A DNA stretch of 64,000 nt. It comes from JAWKOK01 sp963765875 (GTDB lineage Bacteria > Chloroflexota > Anaerolineae > Caldilineales > Caldilineaceae). Below the pieces are notes generated by a model that was given only the letters and a program-made list of their open reading frames with translations, searched no databases and was not told where the DNA came from. A program made the translations under genes and the position numbers. How positions within the stretch are numbered: the first letter of the stretch is position 1; the number at the start of each line of letters is the position of its first letter. Below are positions 22,887 through 33,066 of this stretch, piece by piece. The stretch is taken from contig CAVXYK010000014.1 in the NCBI GenBank assembly GCA_963765875.1, positions 124,001-188,000 of the forward strand, written 5' to 3'.

Positions 22887-23960
22887 TCAATCTGTCTCCA
22901 TCTGCGGCTTCAAATTATCATTGGGCGTGCTTTCATCCGGGGATTCGAGCGCGCTCCCAGTCGCCGTTTCAGCCAGGTCCGGTCTCGCCTCTCTACGACG
23001 CACATTCATATAGATCAGCGCAGCGCCGCCAAAAACAAGGGAGGTCAGCAACGTCAGAATGTTGACGGCGAATCCGCTGGAGATGGCCACCGCGGTCTCC
23101 ATGCCGGTCAGGCTGAAGCCGATGGTCCAGCCCGCTTCATGGGCGCCAAACCCGCCAATCGTAACAAAGGGTATGGCCTTGGCCAAACTAGCGAAGGTGC
23201 TGCCCACGACCACGGTTGAATAGGAACGCGGCAGCCCGATCGCATGCATGAATGCCGAGAACCAGGCGAAAGTAGCCAGCCAGACCACAATGGACCAACC
23301 GGCGGTCAACAGGTAGACGCGCAAGTTGCGGATACGCTGCAACGTTGAGAGCACTTGGATCTGGGCCTTAGCAATCAACTGGGAACGCCGCCGTTCGGGC
23401 TGCTGGTCGACCTTGAAGATCCAGGACAACAGTCGAAAACCTGCCTCGCCCAGCCACGGAGCCAGCAGCAGCATGCCGCCGGACAGGAAGAGGCCAACAG
23501 CGACGATGCCGACGATGTCGGCCGCCTGGGGTTCAAGATTCCCCAGAGAGAGAAATGCAAAAATAATGAAAAGAACGGCGACTGCCAGATAGTCAAAGAT
23601 GCGGGCAAGAACGAGTACCGTCGTGCTCTCGCCAACCGAGATGCCATGATTTCGATAGAGGAAGTAGGGAAAAGAGAGTTCGCCCGTCCGTGACGGCAAC
23701 ACGTTGTTGAGCAAGCTGACGGCGAACATTTCCGGCAGGATCTGAAGCGGGCTTCGCCAGCCGGGCAGTTGCAGCAGCACGCCGAAGCGGTAGGAGCGTA
23801 GGATATTGGTCAGAACATACCAGAGTACGCCGATGAGAATCCATCGAGGATCAGCGCCCAGTAACAGTAGCAAAACATCCTGAGGATCGATCTGCCGGAG
23901 CAACAGAATGATCAGCGCTGCACCGCCGACAAGGGGCAGCCAGCGCTTCCAATTTTTCAT
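22887..23960 (-). CDS. LPG synthase-type TM protein (UPF0104 / AglD family flippase-like)
   Basis: The product is 357 residues from ATG 23960 (MKNWKRWLPLVGG), preceded by GGGAG. It has about eight membrane segments. Family marks are DILRS-like TNILRSYRFGVLL near residue 75, PSRTGELSFPYFLYRNHGIS near 115 (the conserved PxRxGE motif) and IGGFGAHEAGWTIGF near 290 (GGxGxxE motif). The UPF0104/lysylphosphatidylglycerol synthetase TM family is thought to move lipids or support lipid modification. The start overlaps the stop of the preceding minus-strand gene (23957), so the two are coupled. Confidence 0.85.
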   Translation of the reverse strand: MKNWKRWLPLVGGAALIILLLRQIDPQDVLLLLLGADPRWILIGVLWYVLTNILRSYRFGVLLQLPGWRSPLQILPEMFAVSLLNNVLPSRTGELSFPYFLYRNHGISVGESTTVLVLARIFDYLAVAVLFIIFAFLSLGNLEPQAADIVGIVAVGLFLSGGMLLLAPWLGEAGFRLLSWIFKVDQQPERRRSQLIAKAQIQVLSTLQRIRNLRVYLLTAGWSIVVWLATFAWFSAFMHAIGLPRSYSTVVVGSTFASLAKAIPFVTIGGFGAHEAGWTIGFSLTGMETAVAISSGFAVNILTLLTSLVFGGAALIYMNVRRREARPDLAETATGSALESPDESTPNDNLKPQMETD

Positions 23961-25486
23961 CTTGCTCCCTTCACAACCAGAACAGTGTAGCTCTCGTCCT
24001 GGTACCCCGATTCGATGGTCGAACAATCGCCCAATGGGGATTGACCCTCAAATAGCACATGTGTTACGCCATATCTTCCAGCCAAGTCATCGATTGCGCC
24101 ACAGGATGGTTCATTGTAAAAACCGTTGACGGTATCGATGCGTTCCTTCCACTCTAGCACTTCAATATCTTTGTACGGATGCGACTTCCATGTCACCACC
24201 ACTGGACGCCCTGTGGCCAGTCGAAAATCGGCCATGTAAGTCGGCGTCAGGTACGTTGTGCCGGGCTGTTCTGTCATCTGGGCAAAACCATATATCCCAT
24301 TGCGAAAATCATTCCGCTGTTCTGCGAACGATGTCTGCATCGCCCGTGCCCCGGCCGAAACGCTCAACAACAAAAATCCTACGGCCACGATCATGATCGG
24401 CGCCTGATAGCGATTGACCAGGGCAACACGGCGATTGAACACCTTGGTGATGACCCACGCCGTCAACAGGGCAGATGAGAGCGGGACCATGAAGGCCGAC
24501 GTCCGCCACGGAGTCATGAATGCCAGAACATCCGAGTGTACAAAGAGCATCGGCAGTGACAACGCCAAGGTGATCAACGCAACAAATAACATGATCGGAA
24601 AGAGCCGAGAATGCCGGACGACGATCATTGCCAACAAGATGATACTCATCTTAACGTAGACTGTCCGGTCAAGCCAGATTTCCGGCAAGGTATGATGCGG
24701 AATCCGATCATTGACGAGGATCGCCTGGGCACGTGCCCAGGCATCGGGCGTAGTCGGTCCCAAGACCAGTCCGTTGTAGATGAGCACTGGAAGCACAATT
24801 GCTATGGCCAAGAGGCCGACACCGCCGGCTCTCATCAAGCTCCGATCTTCCCACCAAGTCAAGGAAATATACCCAATCATCAAGATGCCCGCACTTGGAA
24901 GGTAGGTTGGATGAAAGACGCCCGCCAGCGCTGCGACGGCTGCGGCAGCAAATGGTCTGCCGCGCAAGAAAAGATAGATTGACAGAATCAGAAGAACGCC
25001 AAACGTAGCGGGCTGAAAGACGGGATTGAAGAGATACTGATTTGCCACGCCCGCCTGAAGGAGCCAGCCAAGACTTGTGCCCAAGACAGGTGAAGAAAAG
25101 GGAAAAACCAGGCTGGAATGAATACTGATAACAGTGACCAGGAAGACCACTGTCCCAGCCCGGGTTCGATAGAGGCCAAAGACACTGTCGGCAATACCGG
25201 CCAGACTGAAGAGGTAGACGCCAAGCAATAGTGCCTGGAACAGGTAATAGAGACCCGGATGCAGATAGAGGGCCGTGAGCTGAACAAGCAGGCTAAAGAA
25301 GGGCAACGGATCGACGGTGTTGGCCAACCAGTCCTCGTTGAGCGTACCAACCCCAGCTCCCGCCAGCCCCTGAAGGAACTTGGTGTTCTGATTTTCGGAA
25401 TAGAGTGGCCACTGGGTGAATGCGACGGCGAAGGCAGCCGTCCAAACAACGAAGTTCAACAGGGGGAAAAAACGCTTTCTATACAT
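23957..25486 (-). CDS. Multi-pass membrane protein, unknown function (GT-C-like topology)
   Basis: This 509-residue protein has about ten hydrophobic segments spread to residue 375 and a C-terminal soluble domain (from about 385, MQTSFAEQRNDFRNGIYGFAQ, split here, to VLVVKGAR). The first outer loop holds NTKFLQGLAGAGVGTLNEDW. The C-terminal domain resembles the end domain of DUF6798-like or other GT-C-fold proteins, but I do not recognise the family with confidence. It is coupled by overlap to the LPG-synthase-type gene downstream. Three large membrane genes in a row (20.3-25.5 kb) suggest an envelope glycan or lipid unit. Confidence 0.6.
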   Translation of the reverse strand: MYRKRFFPLLNFVVWTAAFAVAFTQWPLYSENQNTKFLQGLAGAGVGTLNEDWLANTVDPLPFFSLLVQLTALYLHPGLYYLFQALLLGVYLFSLAGIADSVFGLYRTRAGTVVFLVTVISIHSSLVFPFSSPVLGTSLGWLLQAGVANQYLFNPVFQPATFGVLLILSIYLFLRGRPFAAAAVAALAGVFHPTYLPSAGILMIGYISLTWWEDRSLMRAGGVGLLAIAIVLPVLIYNGLVLGPTTPDAWARAQAILVNDRIPHHTLPEIWLDRTVYVKMSIILLAMIVVRHSRLFPIMLFVALITLALSLPMLFVHSDVLAFMTPWRTSAFMVPLSSALLTAWVITKVFNRRVALVNRYQAPIMIVAVGFLLLSVSAGARAMQTSFAEQRNDFRNGIYGFAQMTEQPGTTYLTPTYMADFRLATGRPVVVTWKSHPYKDIEVLEWKERIDTVNGFYNEPSCGAIDDLAGRYGVTHVLFEGQSPLGDCSTIESGYQDESYTVLVVKGAR

Positions 25487-25611
25487 ATTTTAAGACCAGG
25501 GGGCCCTTTGCCCGATTCTATTCTTCCCGATCGGGTCATACGATGTCAAAATAAAAACTGCGTTCTACCGAACGGTTCAGCGCTCTGGGCGAATAAACCC
25601 AGCCATGTCAT

Positions 25612-25641
25612 TTGACTTTGCCGCGATCTCCCCGTTACAAT
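25612..25641 (+). promoter_or_regulatory. Sigma-70-like promoter for miaB
   Basis: TTGACT at 25612-25617 and TACAAT at 25636-25641 are 18 bases apart, about 70 bases before the miaB ATG. It lies in the divergent gap between the membrane protein and miaB. Confidence 0.5.
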
Positions 25642-25711
25642 CTCCTACGCTGTACAATCGAATTACTGACCGTCGCACCTGCCCGGCATACACCGGACCA
25701 CAGGAGAATTT

Positions 25712-27286
<1,575 letters not shown>

Positions 27287-27292
<6 letters not shown>

Positions 27293-27375
27293 TAGGGTGA
27301 AGGGGTGAAATGTGGTTGTGCAGAGATGTTGGTCTGCTGAATCCCCATTTTATCACCCGTTCACCCGGTCACCTT
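27287..27375. repeat. GGGTGA-run inverted repeat (type D), second copy
   Basis: GGGGGTGATAGGGTGAAGG immediately after the miaB coding end faces TATCACCCGTTCACCCGGTC about 50 bases later. The miaB stop TGA is itself part of the first GGTGA word. It may end miaB transcription. Confidence 0.5.
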
Positions 27376-27382
27376 TCCCAAC

Positions 27383-28066
27383 ATGAACGGTCACATTCTG
27401 TCCGATAACGTACAAGAAGAAGCGCTACTAGCAAATACGATGCGCTTCGCCGGAATCAAGATCGGCGTTTCCCACAGCCTGGACGAGGCGCTGGGTAAAT
27501 GGACCGATCACCCGGTGGACATCGTGTTGATTGCATTGCGTACGGGCAGTCCAGTGGCGATTGTACGTGAAATAAGACGCAACATGATCGGGCCGATCAT
27601 GTTGATCGTTGATGTAGTCAGTGAAGACACACATGTCGAGTTGATCGAGGCCGGCGCTGATTGGGTCGCCGTGCGACCCTACAGTCCACGGCTTCTGATC
27701 GCCTATACCAAAGCACTGCTCAGGCGCTCTTCCGGGATCCCCCGCGACATGCTGCCCCTGTTGCGGCACGATGTCGTGCGGCTGGAACCGGGGACGCGCT
27801 CGGTAACCGTGGGCAACAGCACCCCGCAAAGGCTGAGCCAGCTTGAGTTCCGTCTACTGCATACGCTGATGGTCCATCAGGGGCAGATTCTACCGACGGA
27901 AACGCTCGTGGAACATGTTTGGGGCTATGGCGACGAAGGCGATCGCGGCCTTGTACGCGGGCTGATAAACCGGCTACGCGTGAAGATCGAGCCAAATCCA
28001 AACAATCCGCAATACATCCGCACTATTCCTCGCATCGGCTACACCTTCGGTCTAGATACAGAATGA
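27383..28066 (+). CDS. OmpR-type winged-helix regulator with degenerate receiver domain
   Basis: This 227-residue protein has a receiver-like fold (residues 1-110) followed by a Trans_Reg_C winged helix (about 125-222). The latter has LSQLEFRLLHTLMVHQGQIL, TETLVEHVWGY, LVRGLINRLRVKIEPNP and IRTIPRIGYTF, all typical of OmpR/PhoB DNA-binding domains. The expected phospho-acceptor Asp region reads VDIVLIALRTG, with Ala where Asp normally sits, and the N-terminal acidic pair is missing. It is therefore probably phosphorylation-independent (inference). No histidine kinase gene adjoins it. It starts 8 bases after the type D repeat, so its promoter is unclear. Confidence 0.85.
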   Translation: MNGHILSDNVQEEALLANTMRFAGIKIGVSHSLDEALGKWTDHPVDIVLIALRTGSPVAIVREIRRNMIGPIMLIVDVVSEDTHVELIEAGADWVAVRPYSPRLLIAYTKALLRRSSGIPRDMLPLLRHDVVRLEPGTRSVTVGNSTPQRLSQLEFRLLHTLMVHQGQILPTETLVEHVWGYGDEGDRGLVRGLINRLRVKIEPNPNNPQYIRTIPRIGYTFGLDTE

Positions 28067-28405
28067 CAGACTGAATACGAACTGACGTTTCTTCGCAGGC
28101 AACTTTTGTCCTGCGTTGGCCCAAACGCCTGCCGCCGGTTCAATTTGTCCGAAAATGTTCTATATTCGGACAGAGATTGCATGCATTTCCCCACACTTTT
28201 GAAACAGGACAGCTTTACGATAGAAGGCAGCCCTCCTGTCTGGATACAGGCGGCAAGAGTCCCGATAATCAGCGCTTCGTTGCAATCAGTCCCGGCAGTC
28301 GCCTCTAAACGGACGTCGGCATAGGTCAAGAAGCCAAATTTCTGTCGTGGTGTTCGTGCTCTTGAGAGCCGGAAAATCCACGCTGATCTGAACTAGGAGA
28401 ATGTT

Positions 28406-28822
28406 ATGCAAGCGGTCTACTGTCTAGACTGTGCCCGATCGATCAATGTTTCAGATGTTGCAGAGCTCGGCGATCCAGTCATCTGTCCTCACTGTGCAAC
28501 CGAGTTTGAAGTAATCGACCTCGACCCCATCGACATCGAGTGGCGCTTTGGCGATGACGCCGATGAAGATGACGAGTTTGACGCCTTTGATGACCGTGAA
28601 GAGGACGAAGAGGATGACGACCTTGATGATGACACGGATGATTGGTCTCATCTGATTGCAAAGCGACAGCGAGTCCTTGAAGTAGATGAACGTGAAGCGC
28701 TTCGCCGCTCCGATCTCTCACCTGAAGAGGCCCGAGCTCAGCTTGAGGCAAAACGAAAAAAAGCTCAGACCCAATCTTCGTACGATAAGCTCCGTCAGTT
28801 GCGCGATACGCAGGACAACTAA
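28406..28822 (+). CDS. LysW-like zinc-ribbon protein with acidic linker
   Basis: The first half of this 138-residue protein resembles LysW/ArgW amino-group carrier proteins: Cys6-x2-Cys9, LGDPVICPHC (Cys27-x2-Cys30) and TEFEVIDLDPIDIEW. In place of the short EDWGE end of LysW there is a run of Asp/Glu (about residues 50-78), then a charged helical tail of about 55 residues (EEARAQLEAKRKKAQ). The terminal Glu needed for LysW carrier chemistry is absent. It could be a LysW-derived regulator or a structural zinc ribbon. An AGGAG ribosome site lies at 28396. The 339-base gap upstream (28067-28405) shows no gene. It stands alone, with no lysine or arginine biosynthesis genes nearby. Confidence 0.7.
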   Translation: MQAVYCLDCARSINVSDVAELGDPVICPHCATEFEVIDLDPIDIEWRFGDDADEDDEFDAFDDREEDEEDDDLDDDTDDWSHLIAKRQRVLEVDEREALRRSDLSPEEARAQLEAKRKKAQTQSSYDKLRQLRDTQDN

Positions 28823-28872
28823 ACCCCGCCAATGAGTTGACAGGCGATCGCTCGTCAACAGATTCATGAAAT

Positions 28873-28908
28873 CAGCTGTCGGACTTCCTACGGGGGGTCC
28901 GACAGCTG
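28873..28908 (+). terminator. Terminator-like hairpin after the LysW-like gene
   Basis: 12-base perfect arms (cagctgtcggac / gtccgacagctg) flank a 12-base loop, 50 bases after the stop. There is no T-run. The remaining gap to 29362 holds a weak GGTCCGGC/GACCTACG hairpin near 29101-29140 and the subtilase promoter. Confidence 0.5.
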
Positions 28909-29254
28909 CGCGTTTGAGTGCGGCTCATGCCCATGTTGGTCAGGCCTCTCATCTGGTCTTCAGAAAACCTGAGTAAGCGTACCTAGATCCCCATTCGGGA
29001 AGGCTGGCTTTCACTATCCGCAGGGTAATTGCGCGTTCTTTGTCTGCAACGGATGAAACCCGGTTGCCAAACTGCGTGCAATTTGAGACCTGCGGTTTCG
29101 GGTGGTCCGGCTGGTAGCTGGACGAGGTCGGTGACCTACGAAAACCGTCGCTCTGATTCTACACGCAGTTTTGCGACGGGCGTCAACCATGCCGCAGCCA
29201 TGCCACCCTGATGAGATCTATACGCGATTTCCCTTACACAAGCCTTAACGGCGC

Positions 29255-29287
29255 TTGACTTCTTAAGATTTGAGCGGTACAAATCTT
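29255..29287 (+). promoter_or_regulatory. Promoter with overlapping palindrome upstream of the subtilase gene
   Basis: TTGACT (29255-29260) and TACAAA (29278-29283) are 17 bases apart. The inverted repeat aagattt / aaatctt (29265-29271 and 29281-29287) overlaps the spacer and -10, a good place for a repressor. It lies about 80 bases before the ATG. Confidence 0.4.
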
Positions 29288-29362
29288 ATGTACAATTGCC
29301 GCCCACACTGACCAAAAGACAGAAATTACGCGAGCCGGAGAGAGTGCAACTGGAGAGTACTG

Positions 29363-31252
29363 ATGTATAGATACAGGAGAGCCTTGATACTGCTGGTCAT
29401 CCTAGTGCCAATCATGTCTAGTGCTCGGCATTGGACTGTTCCACTTGCTCTCGCTGTGTCTGGACCCAGTGAGCCGCATGAGGACAGACAGATGAGCCTC
29501 TCCGACGATCTACATGGCACGATTCCGCCGCCGATCGAGGATGGTGAACGCGCCGTCTACACAGGACGGATGATCATCGAGTTTGATCAAGATTCGATAG
29601 AGCGACGTAGCATGCTCGCAAAAACGTCGCTTGCCGACGAGCTGCCCGAGATCGACTTTGCTGCCGCCGAATCCATAGCGGGTCTCCCCGGCTGGGTGGT
29701 AGTTGACCTAGCGACAACAGATATCGATGCTATCGAAAGCATTGCAGAAGGTTTGCTAGAACTCCCCTTTGTGCAAAATACAACACCCGAGATAATCGTA
29801 CCGCACGTTGAATTGTTGCAGAGCTTCCCCAACGATGCGGAATTCGACAATCAATGGGGGCTGCACAATATGGGCCAAACGCTTGGTAACGGCAGCGTAC
29901 CGCTACCGCAGCCGCTCGCCGGTGTGGATATCAACGCGCCCCAAGGTTGGACAATCATCAACAGTGCACCTTCGGTCATTGTCGCAGTCATGGATACCGG
30001 CATTGACTACAATCATGTGGACCTGGCCGCCAACATCTGGACCAACAGCGGCGAAATTGCGGGTAACGGAATTGACGACGATACCAACGGCTACATAGAT
30101 GACATCCGCGGGTGGGATTTCGGGGATGACGATAACGATCCCTTCGATACCAACGCTCACGGAACGAGCGTGGCCGGTATCATCGGGGCCGTCGGCGATA
30201 ACTCGATCGGTGTTGCCGGCGTTGCTTGGTCGGTACAAATCATGCCGATAAAGATTTTTGGCGATGCTGGAGGCACAAGCAACCTGCGTATCATCAATGC
30301 CATCGGCTACGCAGCGGCCAATGGCGCCACAATCTCTAACCATAGCTGGGGGTATTCGCTAACAGCGTTGCAAAATGCGTTTTTTCCGGACCCAATGGCT
30401 GAACAGAAAGCACAAAGCTTTGTCGACAGCATTTGCGACGCCATGGGCGCTGCGAACACCCATCTCTTTGCAGTAGCAGCCGGTAACAACCCGGCGGTCA
30501 ATAATGACACCGATGCGCTTAACGCGCTCTACCCCGCCGCCTGCCCTCAGGACAATGTGATTGTTGTCACCGGCATCAATACCAACGGCATACGCAACGG
30601 CAGCTACGGCCCCACAACCGTGGACCTGGCTGCGCCCGGAGCCTGGATCCGCACCACGCGCCCAGGTGATCTATACATTTACTTCAGCGGCACAAGCGCT
30701 GCCGTCGCCTTCGTAACCGGCGCAGCCGCCCTTGTGAAAGAGCAGAATCCCGGCTACAGCATTGCAGAAATCAAGGCTGCGCTGTTAAATGTGCGGCCAC
30801 AGGCTGCTCTAGTCGGCGACGTTCTTTCCAACGGCGCACTCTATCTCTCCAGCATTCCGAGCCTGCCCGTCACCCTCAGCTATTTTCATGCCGAACGACG
30901 CGATGCCGAAACAGTTTTTGTCTGGCAAACTGCCACAGAGATTTCAAATGCCGGCTTCAACATTTTGGCTGAGACGATAGCGGGCATGTCCCAGCTGAAT
31001 GGCGAGCTGATTCCGTCGCATGCCATCGACTCAGTAGAGCCGCTCACATACAATTTCTCAGCCACAAGCGACGCTCGACGCTTCTATGTGCAGGAGGTAG
31101 CCCTTTCCGGCGCTGTTGAACTGAGCGGCCCCTATGATTTGAACATTGACTATGGTACATTCGTGGGTGAGAGTGAAGCTGAGATCGAAGAGGAGGGTGA
31201 AGGAGGCACGGGCGAATCAGCGTATTTCATCTACATCCCCACGATTCAATAG
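29363..31252 (+). CDS. Secreted subtilisin-family (S8) serine protease
   Basis: This 629-residue protein has a signal peptide (residues 1-32, ending near SVSG). A propeptide-like region (about 60-150) includes TGRMIIEFDQDS. The catalytic domain shows Asp211 (VMDTGIDYNH), His266 (NAHGTSVAGI) and Ser445 (FSGTSAAVAFVTG). A C-terminal beta domain of about 125 residues begins with LPVTLSYFHAERRDAETVFV, a module often attached to secreted bacterial proteins, and ends YIPTIQ. It should degrade proteins outside the cell. GGAGAG lies before ATG. No frame break; promoter just upstream. Confidence 0.93.
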   Translation: MYRYRRALILLVILVPIMSSARHWTVPLALAVSGPSEPHEDRQMSLSDDLHGTIPPPIEDGERAVYTGRMIIEFDQDSIERRSMLAKTSLADELPEIDFAAAESIAGLPGWVVVDLATTDIDAIESIAEGLLELPFVQNTTPEIIVPHVELLQSFPNDAEFDNQWGLHNMGQTLGNGSVPLPQPLAGVDINAPQGWTIINSAPSVIVAVMDTGIDYNHVDLAANIWTNSGEIAGNGIDDDTNGYIDDIRGWDFGDDDNDPFDTNAHGTSVAGIIGAVGDNSIGVAGVAWSVQIMPIKIFGDAGGTSNLRIINAIGYAAANGATISNHSWGYSLTALQNAFFPDPMAEQKAQSFVDSICDAMGAANTHLFAVAAGNNPAVNNDTDALNALYPAACPQDNVIVVTGINTNGIRNGSYGPTTVDLAAPGAWIRTTRPGDLYIYFSGTSAAVAFVTGAAALVKEQNPGYSIAEIKAALLNVRPQAALVGDVLSNGALYLSSIPSLPVTLSYFHAERRDAETVFVWQTATEISNAGFNILAETIAGMSQLNGELIPSHAIDSVEPLTYNFSATSDARRFYVQEVALSGAVELSGPYDLNIDYGTFVGESEAEIEEEGEGGTGESAYFIYIPTIQ

Positions 31253-31341
31253 TCTTTGGCCCGATCGAATGACACCTGAGGAACCGGCCCGGCCATTCTC
31301 TCAACTAACGCCAGAGACATCGGCCATTGGCCAACAGCGCA

Positions 31342-32139
31342 TCAATTCATGAAGTCCTGTGCAGCCAGGTAATCCAGAACGACTGTTGAGAAATGTTCAT
31401 GGGTTTCACGCGTGTATTTTATCGTGGAATAGAGCTGCGCCAGATTCTCCACGCCCGACTCCTCGACCATTTTTCGCAGATCAGGCATGCTCATATGGCG
31501 CGCCCAACCGGCAACTTCACGTTCATGGTAGATCTGGCGGATACGCTGGTCGCTGTAGTCCTCGTACGTCTCGTGGTGGACCAGGCCATCCAGAGGCAGT
31601 CGATCGCGTGGCGCCGGGTCCTCATCCGGATAGCCGAGAGAGAAGCCGGCAACCGGCACAACACCGGGCGGCAGTTCCAAAATCTCGCCGATCTTGTCAC
31701 AGTTGGCCAGCGTGCTGCCCATGTAGCAGATGCCCAACCCCTGTTCTTCAGCAGCCAACGCCACGTTCTGTGATACGAGTACAGCATCGATGGCGGCAAC
31801 CAGGAAGCTCATCAAGTTGTCGAAACTATCCGGTGCGTTGGAAAGCGCCAGCCAGCGGCGCATGCGATGGAAATCGGCACAGAAAGTCACGAGCATCGGT
31901 GCGTCCAGCACCATGTTTTGCTCCATATGCGGCACATAGAGTCGCTCGCGCAAACTTTGATCTCAGGTGATGATAATTGAATAGGCCTGCATATTGCCGG
32001 ATGAAGATGCGCGGATTCCGGCTTCCAGGATCTGTTGAAGCAGTTCATCAGGTATAGAATCCGGTCGATAACGACGAATCGACCGATGGCGTTGCATGGC
32101 GTTAATCACTGTTGGGTTATCTGTCAGTCTATCGTTCAT
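31342..32139 (-). pseudogene. Nitroreductase-family protein interrupted by an in-frame TGA
   Basis: From ATG 32139 the frame reads MQRHRSIRRYRPD, the FMN-binding N-terminus of nitroreductases, and EAGIRASSSGNMQAYSIIIT. It then meets TGA at 31963-31965 (codon 59) and continues in the same frame with DQSLRERLYVPH, where relatives have T-R-D-x-x-L-R-x-R-L. The body ends with GLGICYMGSTLANCDKIGEILELPPGVVPVAGFSLGYP-type motifs (named in parts). A single C to T change (CGA to TGA) would explain the stop. The intact enzyme would be a 265-residue NAD(P)H-dependent flavoprotein. Translation could restart at ATG 31953, but that product would lack the first FMN-binding segment. Confidence 0.75.
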
Positions 32140-32239
32140 GCTTCCTTGATTCCTATTTCGTCACTTCACGATTTGCCTTTCCGAACAGGTCTATAGAGCC
32201 CCTTCGCTCTGGAAAACAACCAGCGAAGCATCTTGTTTT

Positions 32240-32310
32240 GCTTGAATTCGTGATAATTCGTGACCATTCGTGTCAAGAAAGTGCTTTTCGCAGTGGACTC
32301 ACTGTACTAA
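32240..32310. repeat. Partial type A element (ATTCGTGATAATTCGTG words)
   Basis: gaattcgtgataattcgtg, then ccattcgtgtcaagaaagtg and tttcgcagtggactcactg match the right half of the type A elements at 37741 and 41894. The left half is missing. The surrounding 32140-32601 gap contains no gene I can support. Confidence 0.5.
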
Positions 32311-32601
32311 TATGGGGTCCATAAAACTCGCCGTGCTCGCCATTCCCGATCCAGAATGTCGTACACGAATTCGCTGCCCCATCTTCCTTTGAGCCAAAGG
32401 CTCTCCACAAAAGCTGATCGTTCGGCGAAGACTGAGACGCTGCAATTCAAATAGGATGATCTCACTCTGATCAGATCGGTTGCCAAATAAAGTTGGGTTG
32501 AGTACAATAGCCCAATTGACTGGAGAATGTGTTCCGTAAACTCTTCATCAGAAGCAGATCCGTCTTATCATATACCGTGAATAGCCCACGTCAAGGAAAT
32601 T

Positions 32602-32970
32602 ATGCAGACCGCAACTGAGCTTCTCGTTTGGGCCATCATACTCCATTTGATAGGTGACTGGCTTCTCCAGAACGACTGGATGGCCTTCAACAAGATGAGT
32701 CTACGCCACCCGGCGTCCTGGGTTCATGGCGGCATTCACACGGGATTACTGTTGCTGGTTTTCCCTTGGTATGCGGCAGTCACGGTTGGCTTCATCCATA
32801 TGTTGATCGATACTCGCAAGCCTACGTTCTGGTGGATGGAGCACATGAAGCAGATGACGATTGAAGGGCCGCACGTTCTTTTGGTCGAAATCTGGCTCGA
32901 CCAGGTGGAACACATCGTAGTGCTTGCAGTTGCGTCCTTGGCCCTGGGACTGCTCGTGTTCGGCTCATAG
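32602..32970 (+). CDS. DUF3307 family membrane protein
   Basis: This 122-residue protein has three or four hydrophobic segments. HLIGDWLLQNDWMAFNK near the N-terminus and a central HxxxD (FIHMLIDTRKPT) match DUF3307. The family's role is unknown; members sit in the membrane and sometimes accompany phage or regulatory genes. The end VFGS* is followed by a strong hairpin. It is convergent with the cNMP-binding gene. Confidence 0.75.
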   Translation: MQTATELLVWAIILHLIGDWLLQNDWMAFNKMSLRHPASWVHGGIHTGLLLLVFPWYAAVTVGFIHMLIDTRKPTFWWMEHMKQMTIEGPHVLLVEIWLDQVEHIVVLAVASLALGLLVFGS

Positions 32971-33001
32971 GTCAAGTGGACGCGAATGCCACGACAGAAA
33001 T

Positions 33002-33040
33002 CCCAATACAGTCTCTGCCAGTGGTAGAGACTGTATTGGG
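33002..33040. terminator. Bidirectional terminator between DUF3307 and the cNMP-binding gene
   Basis: Perfect 15-base arms cccaatacagtctct (33002-33016) and agagactgtattggg (33026-33040) surround a 9-base loop. It lies 31 bases after the plus-strand stop and 27 bases before the convergent minus-strand gene end. Confidence 0.75.
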
Positions 33041-33066
33041 GTTTCGATCGGGATTCCCATCAGGAT

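Noticed and set aside
28106..28324. Short open frames between the OmpR-type regulator and the LysW-like gene
   Set aside because: Open frames on both strands of similar length, no motif and no ribosome site.
32307..32507. 66-residue minus-strand open frame
   Set aside because: No ribosome site or family resemblance; it partly overlaps a repeat remnant. It could be a gene relic but cannot be supported.
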